Below, in pieces: positions 8,027 to 14,717 of a stretch of DNA of 14,717 bases. The notes below the pieces were generated by a model. It was not told the origin of the DNA and ran no database searches. It saw only the letters and a list, made by a program, of their open reading frames with translations. The DNA is taken from NCBI GenBank assembly GCA_900549065.1, contig URNC01000033.1:1-14717 (forward strand). Direction: 5' to 3'. This DNA comes from an uncultured Collinsella sp. (GTDB lineage Bacteria > Actinomycetota > Coriobacteriia > Coriobacteriales > Coriobacteriaceae). How positions within the stretch are numbered: the first letter of the stretch is position 1; each line of letters starts with the position of its first letter. The position numbers and the translations under genes were made by a program.

Positions 8027-8995
8027 ATGGCCACTTTACTTCAAGAAAAATACGAGGCTCGCAAGGCCGAGGTCAACGCTCGCTTTGAGCAGCTTCGCGC
8101 CAACGAGGAGGAGCTCAACCGGATCTTTGCCAAGATCTACAACATGGAGGGCGAGGTGCCCATCGAGGTCGAGGACAAGTACGTCTCGGTGGCGCGCATC
8201 TTCGATACGGCAGAAGAGATTCCGGAGAGCTACAAGGGCAACAAGTACGTGCGCACCAAGCGCGACGAGATTACCTCGCTCATAAGCTATGCCGTGGGCT
8301 GCATGTTTGGCCGCTATTCGCTCGATGTCGATGGCCTGGTGCTAGCAGACCAAGGCGCCACTGTTACCGACTATCTGGCCAAGATGCCCGACCCCGCGCA
8401 TGTGACCTTTATGCCCGATGCCGATAACGTGCTGCCCATCACCGACGACGAGTACTTTGACGACGACATCGTGCGCTACTTTATCGACTTTGTGCGCACG
8501 GTGTATGGCGAGGAGACCCTCGAGCAGAACCTCGCGTTTATTGCCGAGGCCCTTGGCGGCAGGGGAGCCTCGCGCGAGGTGATTCGCGGCTACTTTTTGA
8601 AGGACTTCTTTAAGGACCACTGCCAGACGTATAAGAAGCGCCCCATCTACTGGCTGTTCGACAGCGGTAAGAAGAACGGTTTCAAGTGTCTTGTTTACAT
8701 GCATCGCTACCAGCCTGACCTATTGGCTCGCATCCGCACCGACTATGTGCATGAGCAGCAGGAGCGCTACCGTGCCCAGATCGGCTATGCCAACGATGCC
8801 CTTGCTGGTGCCGAGCGCGGCGAGCGCGTGCGCTTGGACAAGCGCGTCAAAAAGCTCAACGACCAGCTCAAAGAGACCATTGGCTACGAGGAGAAGCTGC
8901 ACCACTTGGCAGACCAGATGATTAAGATCGACCTGGATGACGGCGTCAAGGTCAACTACGCCAAGTTTCAGGATGTGCTAGCAAAGATTAAGTAA
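8027..8995 (+). CDS. pglX: PglX C-terminal domain as a separate protein (split BREX-1 methyltransferase)
   Basis: A protein of 322 residues corresponding to the C-terminal domain of BREX-1 PglX. Diagnostic stretches are NEEELNRIF at residues 26-34, SYAVGCMFGRYSLD, then PITDDEYFDDDIV, then REVIRGYFLKDFFKDH, and RPIYWLFDSGKKNGFK followed by YMHRYQPDLLARIRTDY. Together with the 838-residue N-part it totals 1160 residues, the normal PglX size. The split falls exactly at the linker between the recognition region and this domain, and few if any residues seem lost. The frame is open to its stop and the codon use returns to the GC-rich style, so it is under no obvious decay. pglZ begins 23 bases later. 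Start ATG 8027 was chosen over ATG 8009 because of its ribosome binding site. Whether the two parts assemble into an active enzyme is unknown. Confidence 0.85.
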   Translation: MATLLQEKYEARKAEVNARFEQLRANEEELNRIFAKIYNMEGEVPIEVEDKYVSVARIFDTAEEIPESYKGNKYVRTKRDEITSLISYAVGCMFGRYSLDVDGLVLADQGATVTDYLAKMPDPAHVTFMPDADNVLPITDDEYFDDDIVRYFIDFVRTVYGEETLEQNLAFIAEALGGRGASREVIRGYFLKDFFKDHCQTYKKRPIYWLFDSGKKNGFKCLVYMHRYQPDLLARIRTDYVHEQQERYRAQIGYANDALAGAERGERVRLDKRVKKLNDQLKETIGYEEKLHHLADQMIKIDLDDGVKVNYAKFQDVLAKIK

Positions 8996-9018
8996 CTGCA
9001 GATACGGTAAGGATATTC

Positions 9019-11727
9019 ATGCCCAAGATCGATGTAGAAGAACAGCTCAAGTTGCGGTTTTTGCAACCGTTGCTCGCATGCATGCCCCGCCGTGTGGTGG
9101 TTTGGCACGATGCGGACGGCGAGTTTGCTCCTGAGTTTGAACGTTTGGCCGCCGAGGGCTTCGACGGTGCGGGGACTGATGACAGCGTTATGCCCGCTCA
9201 CGGTGACTTTGAGCGCCCAGTGCGGTTTGTTGAAGCCTGCGAGGGCCGCATGTTTGCCGTCAAGAAGCTCGTCAACCGCGATGACCTTGTGAGCGATATC
9301 TTGCTGTATCGCCGTTGCCCGCGCGGCAGGCTTGAGGGTGATTGGCTTGCCGATGTTGAGCTGTATGCCGATCAGTTCCAGGCTGACTATCTTTCGCTTT
9401 TGGCCGATCAGCTAGGCATCGAGAATATCGACGCCGTGCGCGAGAGCCTGCGCGAGCACAAGACGTTCTTTGATGCCAAGACCCGCTGCGCTAAGTTTGC
9501 CGCGTGTGTTCCGCATGCCTCGAGCGCATCCGATATCGAACTCGGCATCCTTACGGTGATTTTTGGCGGTAAAGAGCTTGGTGACGCGCGCCCCGCGTTT
9601 GTGCTGCGTGGCTGTATGACCATGCTGCTGCACGAGGGTCCCGAGGCGCTGGCCGAGTTGGTGGACAAGTACTGCGTGCATGATGTACTCTCTGCCTTCA
9701 TCGTGCGTTGCTATGGGTTTGATGGGCCGCTTTACGAGCGTGACTCATTGCTTATGCTTGCATCCCATGTGCTCCTTACGGCGGCATCCACCGCGCTTCC
9801 CGAGGGAGCGCTCAAGGGGCTTGAGAGCCATGTGGCTCCCGCCTACGGGCCCTATTGCCTTGAGGCGGTGCGTACGTGGGACCAGACCGCCGATACCCAG
9901 GCATCGAGCGAGGACCTATTTGAGATTTGCCGTTTGGTTGAGGACGCCCGCGGACTCTTTGCACGGTTCGAGACCTTGCCGATCGATGTGCTGACCTCGC
10001 TTGATGTGTTTCCGTGCGTCAATGAGGCTGTGCTCTCGCAGCTGTTCTGCTCGTTTGCGCAAGGTGCAGACCGTGTTGAGGATGCGCGTGCCTTTGTGGC
10101 GCGTCGCTGCGACCTAAGCTGGTACCGTCGTGTCGAGAGCTACTTTGACCTGCTTGTCGCTGTGGCCGATATGTGCGCGTTTAGGCAGACGCACGCGGGC
10201 GGGTTCCATCTGGCGCAGTCCCAGCAGGTGTGGGATGCCTATTCGTCCGATTGGTATGCCATGGACGCTGCCTATCGCCATATGTGCACCGCGTATCTGC
10301 GGGCACGCTCCGTCGAGTGCGATGCGCTCGAGGAACCTGCCCGCGCCGTGGCGGACTGGGCGGAGAATCTCTACAGCAACTGGTTCTTGACGGATGCCAA
10401 TGCCTGCTGGGCGGCTGCTGCGCAAGGGGAGTGGGCCGATTGCGGCTACATCGATGGTCCCGCACGGCAGGATGAGTTTTACTGGCATGTGCTGCCCGCC
10501 TTTGTGGGTTCTGCCAAAACAACGGTCGTTATCGTGAGCGATGCGCTGCGCTATGAGGTTGCCCGCGACGTTGCGGCGCTGCTCGAGCGCGAACGCGGCG
10601 GCAACGTCAAGGTTTCTAGCATGCAGGCGGTCTTTCCCTCCATTACCGAGGTGGGCATGCCTGCGCTGCTGCCGCACCAGGTGCTTGAGCTTGCAGAGGA
10701 TGGCGCGTTTGTGTTGGCTGACGGCATGCCCACTGCGACGACTCCGCAGCGCGAGGCCGTACTTACCCACGTTGAGCCCACGGCCCGCGCTTTGCGCTCG
10801 AGCGCATACCTCAACATGGCGGGAACCGAGCGCAAAGCGCTGCTCAAAGACTCCAGGCTCGTTTATCTCTACCACAACAAGATCGACGCCACGGGCGAGA
10901 AGGCAGCTACGCAGGATGACGTTTTCGATGCCTGCGCGGACACCGTGGAGGAACTTGCCGCGTTGGCGCGCCGCGTGTGCACCGACGCCCCGGGCGCGCG
11001 TGTTGTTATAACGGCGGATCACGGCTTCATCTACACGCGTCGTGAGCTCAACGAGTGCCAGATGCTCGGCAAGCCAGACCTACCCTTCCTTGACGCTCCT
11101 GTCATGCACGGCAAGCGTCATCTGGTGGTGCCCAACGAGGCCGTGGCCAAGCTTTCGGAAGAGGCATGCGAGGTGTTTGTTAATGTTGGCATGGGACGTT
11201 TAGGTGCCGGTTTTGAGGGATTTGCCCCGCGCGAGAACGTGCACTTCAAGCGTCCCGGCGGCACTAACAACTACGTCCACGGCGGCATGAGCCTGCAGGA
11301 GCTTTGCGTGCCCGTTATCGGATTTTGGCGTGCGCGCTCGGGTTCCAAGGACTTTGTCGATACGCGCGTGGCGACGCTGCGCGTGCTAAGCGAGGGACGT
11401 CGAGTGACCAACTCGCTCTTCTCGGTCAACTTGATCCAGGAAGAACCCGCCCAAGGCAAGGTCTTGCCGTGCGAGTATGAGCTGGTGTTTACCGACGCAA
11501 GCGGCAACGAGGTGAGCGATACGGTCAAGGCGCATGCCAACAAGACTTCCGTTAATTCGCAAGAGCGCGTAGTGCATGCCAAGTTTGCGCTGCGTGCGGC
11601 GGATGGATTCTCGGCAAAGGGTCCGTACTATCTGGTCTGCCGCGAGCGCGAGACGGGCAAGATCGTTTGGCGCGAGACGTACACCATCGCTGTTTCGTTT
11701 GCCCCTGTTGCTGACTTTGGTTTTTAG
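9019..11727 (+). CDS. pglZ: PglZ, BREX-1 alkaline-phosphatase-superfamily protein
   Basis: PglZ of 902 residues, a core component of all BREX types with an alkaline-phosphatase-superfamily fold. Some PglZ proteins have metal-dependent nuclease or phosphodiesterase activity. Visible landmarks are VIVSDALRYE around residues 504-513 (metal-binding Asp508), FPSITEVGMPALLPH at 539-553 with Thr543 as a likely active-site residue, and ITADHGFIYTRREL with Asp667-His668-Gly669. The N-terminal 500 residues are mostly helical and the last 200 form a sandwich-like region. Length fits BREX-1 PglZ. ATG 9019 has AAGGA five bases upstream (9009-9013). It follows the pglX C-part by 23 bases and is followed by brxL, whose ribosome binding site overlaps the pglZ stop, so the last genes look co-transcribed. 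No lesion is seen. Confidence 0.92.
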   Translation: MPKIDVEEQLKLRFLQPLLACMPRRVVVWHDADGEFAPEFERLAAEGFDGAGTDDSVMPAHGDFERPVRFVEACEGRMFAVKKLVNRDDLVSDILLYRRCPRGRLEGDWLADVELYADQFQADYLSLLADQLGIENIDAVRESLREHKTFFDAKTRCAKFAACVPHASSASDIELGILTVIFGGKELGDARPAFVLRGCMTMLLHEGPEALAELVDKYCVHDVLSAFIVRCYGFDGPLYERDSLLMLASHVLLTAASTALPEGALKGLESHVAPAYGPYCLEAVRTWDQTADTQASSEDLFEICRLVEDARGLFARFETLPIDVLTSLDVFPCVNEAVLSQLFCSFAQGADRVEDARAFVARRCDLSWYRRVESYFDLLVAVADMCAFRQTHAGGFHLAQSQQVWDAYSSDWYAMDAAYRHMCTAYLRARSVECDALEEPARAVADWAENLYSNWFLTDANACWAAAAQGEWADCGYIDGPARQDEFYWHVLPAFVGSAKTTVVIVSDALRYEVARDVAALLERERGGNVKVSSMQAVFPSITEVGMPALLPHQVLELAEDGAFVLADGMPTATTPQREAVLTHVEPTARALRSSAYLNMAGTERKALLKDSRLVYLYHNKIDATGEKAATQDDVFDACADTVEELAALARRVCTDAPGARVVITADHGFIYTRRELNECQMLGKPDLPFLDAPVMHGKRHLVVPNEAVAKLSEEACEVFVNVGMGRLGAGFEGFAPRENVHFKRPGGTNNYVHGGMSLQELCVPVIGFWRARSGSKDFVDTRVATLRVLSEGRRVTNSLFSVNLIQEEPAQGKVLPCEYELVFTDASGNEVSDTVKAHANKTSVNSQERVVHAKFALRAADGFSAKGPYYLVCRERETGKIVWRETYTIAVSFAPVADFGF

Positions 11728-11730
11728 GAG
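11726..11730 (+). promoter_or_regulatory. Ribosome binding site for brxL overlapping the pglZ stop
   Basis: AGGAG overlaps the last two bases of the pglZ stop codon (TAG, 11725-11727) and is eight bases from ATG 11739. It decides the brxL start in favour of ATG 11739, since the upstream GTG at 11730 shares its first base with this site. The overlap implies translational coupling of brxL to pglZ. Confidence 0.65.
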
Positions 11731-11738
11731 TGTGCCCT

Positions 11739-14084
11739 ATGTTTGATAACCATGACGACGATCTGTGGGAAGTTCCTTCGATTGATGTGGATGTGCCGGT
11801 ACGGGCTGCGGTGTCTGCAGAGGAGGCCGTGACTGCCATGTCCGCTCTGGAGCCGGTGGAGACTACTGCGCCTGTTGAGGTTGCGGTGCCCGTCGAGGAC
11901 GAATCCTCGACCGATGGCTATGCCCAAGCCGTGGCTGAGGCTCCCGAGGACGACGGTTACGACATGGATGGACTGGACGGCAAGCTGCTCGAGCACTTTG
12001 GCGGCAAGATCGTGCGCAAGGACCTCACGGCCCTTATGAAGCGTGGCGCCAACGTGCCCACTTTTGTGTTGGAGTACCTGTTGGGCATGTACTGCTCAAC
12101 CGACGACGAGGATGCTGTGGCGGAGGGTCTGGAGCGCATCCGCAAGATCCTCACCGATAACTACGTGCGTCCCGACGAGTCCGAGCGCATTAAGTCCAAG
12201 ATCCGCGAACTGGGCCGCTTTACCATTATCGACAAGGTGACGGCTAAACTCGACGAGTACAAAGATATCTACGTGGCGTCGTTTGCCAACCTGACCATCG
12301 AGCCGTTTGTGATGCCGGCCGAGTACGTGCGCGACTATTCCAAGATTCTGCAGGGCGGCATTTGGTGCATTATGAGCATCGAGTATCGTCATCCCGTGGA
12401 TGAGGAAGACGAGTTTGGCATGGAGGTCTTTGGCGACGATGCGCCGCGCCGCTCCAAGGCCAAGCGCAAAAAGCGCGGACCCGAGGACTCTCCGTTTAGC
12501 GTGGCGTCGCTCACGCCCATCCAGATGCCCAATCTGGACCTGGATGCCATGATCGACGAGCGCCAGTACTTTACGCGCGACGAGTGGCTCAATATGCTGC
12601 TGCGCTCGGCTGGCTACGAACCCAGCGAGCTTTCCGAGAAAGAGCGCCTGCACTTTATCGAGCGTATGGTGCCGCTCATCGAGCGCAACTACAACCTGTG
12701 CGAGCTGGGTCCCCGCGGTACCGGTAAGAGCCATATCTACAAAGAGGTCTCGCCCTACGCCATTTTGCTTTCGGGCGGCCAGACCACCACGGCCAACCTG
12801 TTCGGCCGTATGAACTCTATGCGCGCCGACCGCGTGGGCCTGGTGGGACACTGGGACTGTGTGACGTTTGACGAGGTCGCCGGCATGCGGTTTAAGGACA
12901 CCAACGCCGTGCAGATCATGAAGGACTACATGGCGAGTGGCAGTTACGCACGCGGCCGCGATCAGATTAACGCCGACGCCTCCATGGTCTTTGAGGGCAA
13001 CATCAACGATACCGTGCAAAACGTCCTTAAGACCACGCACCTGTTTGATCCGTTCCCGCCGGAGTTTAACAACGATTCGGCCTTCTTCGACCGTATCCAC
13101 TATTACCTGCCGGGCTGGGAGATTCCCAAGATGCGCTCGAGCCTGCTGACCGGGCATTATGGCCTGATCACCGACTGCCTGTCGGAGTTTTGCAAGGAGA
13201 TGCGCCGCAAGGACTTTACGCACCATATCGACCGGTATTTCCGCTTTAACAGCGACTTTAACAAGCGCGACGAGATCGCCGTGCGCAAGACCTTTAGCGG
13301 TCTGGCCAAGCTACTGTTCCCCGACGAGGCCATGGACAAGGACGACGTGCGCTGGCTGCTGGACTATGCCATCGAAGGCCGTCGCCGCGTAAAGGAGCAG
13401 CTCAAGATTATGGCGGGCGTCGAGTTTATCGACGTCAACCTGGGCTATATGGATGCCGACAACCCGCAGGACGTGCACGTGGTGCGCGTGCCCGAGCAGA
13501 CCGAGGACACGCTGATTCCCGACGGACCGCTGCTGTCCGGCCACGTATTTGGCGTGGGCAGTTCGCAGGGCGGCGAGGTTGCCGTATACAAGCTGGAGAA
13601 CAAGGCCGTTGCCGGCGAGTGCAAGTTTAAGTACGAGGGCGTGGCCTTTAACAAGCCGGTGCGCGATACGCTGGAGGCCGCGTTCGACAACTTTGTGAAC
13701 CTGGCGAACCGCGTGGCGCCGGGCATGCACATTGGCTCCAAGGATTACCTGCTGTTCTACAACGACCTGCAGAGCAAGGGCCTGTCCGAGGAAGTTTCGC
13801 TCGCCGAGTTTGTGGGACTTTGCTCTGCGGCATGCAACCGCCCGGTGATGCCTGCGCTGGCGATTCCGGGAATCTTGCGCATGTCGGGCTCTATGGACGA
13901 GATCCGCGGGCTCGAGGACATTATGCGCGTGGCCAAAAACGCCGGCGCCAAGCGCGTGATTTTGCCGTTGAGTGCCATCGCGGGCCTGCAGAGCGTTTCG
14001 TCCGAGATTATCTCGGGTCTGAGCCCGGTGTTCTACATGGATGGCGATCCCGTCGACGCCGCGAAAAAGGCTCTGGATCTGTAG
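11739..14084 (+). CDS. brxL: BrxL, BREX-1 Lon-like AAA+ ATPase
   Basis: BrxL of 781 residues, the BREX-1 AAA+ protein formerly called Lon-like. Characterised family members form DNA-binding ring assemblies. The core starts near residue 79 with LDGKLLEHFGGKIVRKDL and VLEYLLGMYC. Walker A is GPRGTGKSH at 324-332 and the Walker B region is FDEVAG at 377-382 (Asp378, Glu379). IMKDYMASGSYARGR and a Lon-like C-terminal region with AVYKLENK follow. Two features are unusual: an acidic Val/Ala/Glu-rich extension of about 75 residues before the core, and a charged insertion near 222-250 carrying RRSKAKRKKRG (237-247). It is closely coupled to pglZ and followed by a strong hairpin. The frame is intact. 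Confidence 0.92.
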   Translation: MFDNHDDDLWEVPSIDVDVPVRAAVSAEEAVTAMSALEPVETTAPVEVAVPVEDESSTDGYAQAVAEAPEDDGYDMDGLDGKLLEHFGGKIVRKDLTALMKRGANVPTFVLEYLLGMYCSTDDEDAVAEGLERIRKILTDNYVRPDESERIKSKIRELGRFTIIDKVTAKLDEYKDIYVASFANLTIEPFVMPAEYVRDYSKILQGGIWCIMSIEYRHPVDEEDEFGMEVFGDDAPRRSKAKRKKRGPEDSPFSVASLTPIQMPNLDLDAMIDERQYFTRDEWLNMLLRSAGYEPSELSEKERLHFIERMVPLIERNYNLCELGPRGTGKSHIYKEVSPYAILLSGGQTTTANLFGRMNSMRADRVGLVGHWDCVTFDEVAGMRFKDTNAVQIMKDYMASGSYARGRDQINADASMVFEGNINDTVQNVLKTTHLFDPFPPEFNNDSAFFDRIHYYLPGWEIPKMRSSLLTGHYGLITDCLSEFCKEMRRKDFTHHIDRYFRFNSDFNKRDEIAVRKTFSGLAKLLFPDEAMDKDDVRWLLDYAIEGRRRVKEQLKIMAGVEFIDVNLGYMDADNPQDVHVVRVPEQTEDTLIPDGPLLSGHVFGVGSSQGGEVAVYKLENKAVAGECKFKYEGVAFNKPVRDTLEAAFDNFVNLANRVAPGMHIGSKDYLLFYNDLQSKGLSEEVSLAEFVGLCSAACNRPVMPALAIPGILRMSGSMDEIRGLEDIMRVAKNAGAKRVILPLSAIAGLQSVSSEIISGLSPVFYMDGDPVDAAKKALDL

Positions 14085-14092
14085 GAATGCGG

Positions 14093-14129
14093 GCTCGCGG
14101 GGCGTCCGGTGTTCGGGCGCCCCGCGAGC
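14093..14129 (+). terminator. Strong hairpin downstream of brxL, probable U-less terminator
   Basis: GCTCGCGGGGCG at 14093-14104 pairs perfectly with CGCCCCGCGAGC at 14118-14129. The stem continues inward by four more pairs (one G-U wobble) to a GTGTT loop, giving 16 pairs in all. It begins eight bases after the brxL stop. No T-run follows, so the terminator call rests on the position and the very GC-rich stem, a form often seen in high-GC actinobacteria. Confidence 0.6.
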
Positions 14130-14161
14130 ATGTTGGCGTGTTCGAGTAGGGAGGCCTTGCC

Positions 14162-14683
14162 ATGGCGGACGAGCGTTCTGTTGGCGAGTTGCTCGACGAG
14201 CTGTTTGGCTTTGAATCGGTAGCCAAGCGTCAGACGGCGCTTGAGCAGTACGATCGCGGGGAGCTGGTGCGCAAGGCGCGCTCCCGCGAGCTGCTGGGCG
14301 TGCTTAGGGACGTCGAGACTGCCGAGCGCGCTGCGCGCGAGTCTGCCGTACGGGCTGTTGACGGGTATGTCCGTCGTGTTGAGGGCGCTGCGCTTGTACG
14401 CGCTCGGAAGCGGGTGGGCATTGTTGGCCCGCTGCGGATGGAGCGTCGCTATGCTGCCTTTTTGCGTATGGAGGACAAGGCCGAGCTGCTGGTCCGTTTG
14501 GAGCAGACGCTTGCGTTTATCGAGGTAAAGCTGCGCGCCAATACGGCGGACAGGGTTCGTGCGGCGTACGATGCTGCGGGGGCTATGGTGCTGCTGGACG
14601 TGGCGCGTCTGAGTGACGTGCGCATTGTGGATGCCGTGCCCCTAGATGCCGATCTGCTGTGCACGCAGCTGGAGCAGTTGCGT
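14162..14683 (+). CDS. Hypothetical protein, partial at right end
   Basis: An unrecognised gene open to the end of genomic sequence, with 174 codons present and no stop. ATG 14162 has a strong AGGGAGG ribosome binding site at 14148-14154. The product begins MADERSVGELLDELFGFESV and is predicted to be mostly helical and rich in Arg, Glu and Ala (for example RKARSRELLGVLRDVETAER). No transmembrane segment, signal peptide or catalytic motif is visible. It lies in the same direction as brxL but behind the hairpin at 14093-14129, so it may be a separate unit. It could be a BREX accessory gene or an unrelated neighbour. In-frame translation continues as LSLIHISEPTR from 14684, but that is adapter sequence and must not be counted as protein. 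Confidence 0.7.
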
Positions 14684-14717
14684 CTGTCTCTTATACACAT
14701 CTCCGAGCCCACGAGAC
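14684..14717. other. Nextera transposase adapter, non-genomic
   Basis: The last 34 bases start with CTGTCTCTTATACACATCT (the Tn5 mosaic-end complement) and continue with CCGAGCCCACGAGAC, exactly the Illumina Nextera read-2 side adapter. It gives the well-known contaminant peptides LSLIHISEPTR on the + strand and GSEMCIRDR on the - strand. Untrimmed reads extended the assembly here; the true contig edge is 14683. Confidence 0.98.

Noticed and set aside
7010..8040. Insertion sequence or integrated mobile element carrying the HEPN-like gene
   Set aside because: No transposase or recombinase is encoded and no matching terminal inverted repeats or target-site duplication could be found at the two edges.
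1..14683. CRISPR arrays, tRNA or rRNA genes
   Set aside because: No regularly spaced repeats and no recognisable structural RNA were seen in the window; nearly all of it is coding.
14449..14712. Open frame on the - strand at the right end
   Set aside because: Its N-terminus reads MGSEMCIRDR, a translation of the Nextera adapter, and it is opposite the gene at 14162.

Overview
The window carries a type 1 BREX (bacteriophage exclusion) phage-defence locus, all on the + strand, in the order brxB, brxC, pglX, pglZ, brxL, followed by one unrecognised gene that runs off the right end. The first gene of a canonical BREX-1 set (brxA) would lie just left of base 1 and is not seen. The core genes are GC-rich (one sampled 60-base line of brxL is 63% G+C), use GC-ending codons heavily and have many false antisense reading frames. 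This fits a high-GC gut actinobacterium of the Coriobacteriia, such as a Collinsella-like organism. That assignment is inference from style, not from a marker gene.

Layout: brxB (11-703) is intact. brxC (782-4443) is broken by a 1-base frameshift near 1108/1109, so the Walker A part and the remaining 1109 codons lie in different frames. A 10-bp-arm hairpin sits between brxC and pglX. The methyltransferase PglX is split into two reading frames. The N-terminal part (4510-7026) holds the catalytic and target-recognition regions and stops right after the recognition region. The C-terminal part (8027-8995) restarts as its own gene with its own ribosome binding site. Between them sits a low-GC gene (7036-7881) for a protein with an RNSLAH (Rx4H) HEPN-type motif and a winged-helix-like C-terminus. 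pglZ (9019-11727) and brxL (11739-14084) are intact and closely spaced, and a strong 16-bp hairpin follows brxL. The last gene (14162-14683, partial) is not recognised.

The final 34 bases (14684-14717) are exactly the Nextera transposase adapter and are not genomic. Real sequence therefore ends at 14683.

How the parts would work together: BREX marks host DNA by N6-adenine methylation through PglX and blocks replication of unmarked phage, using BrxB, BrxC (large ATPase), PglZ (alkaline-phosphatase-fold protein) and BrxL (AAA+ protein). The most interesting feature is the HEPN-wHTH gene lodged inside split pglX. My hypothesis is that it is a guard or back-up toxin tied to the methyltransferase, comparable in layout to prrC inside a type I restriction locus. 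The brxC frameshift leaves open whether this copy of the system is active.
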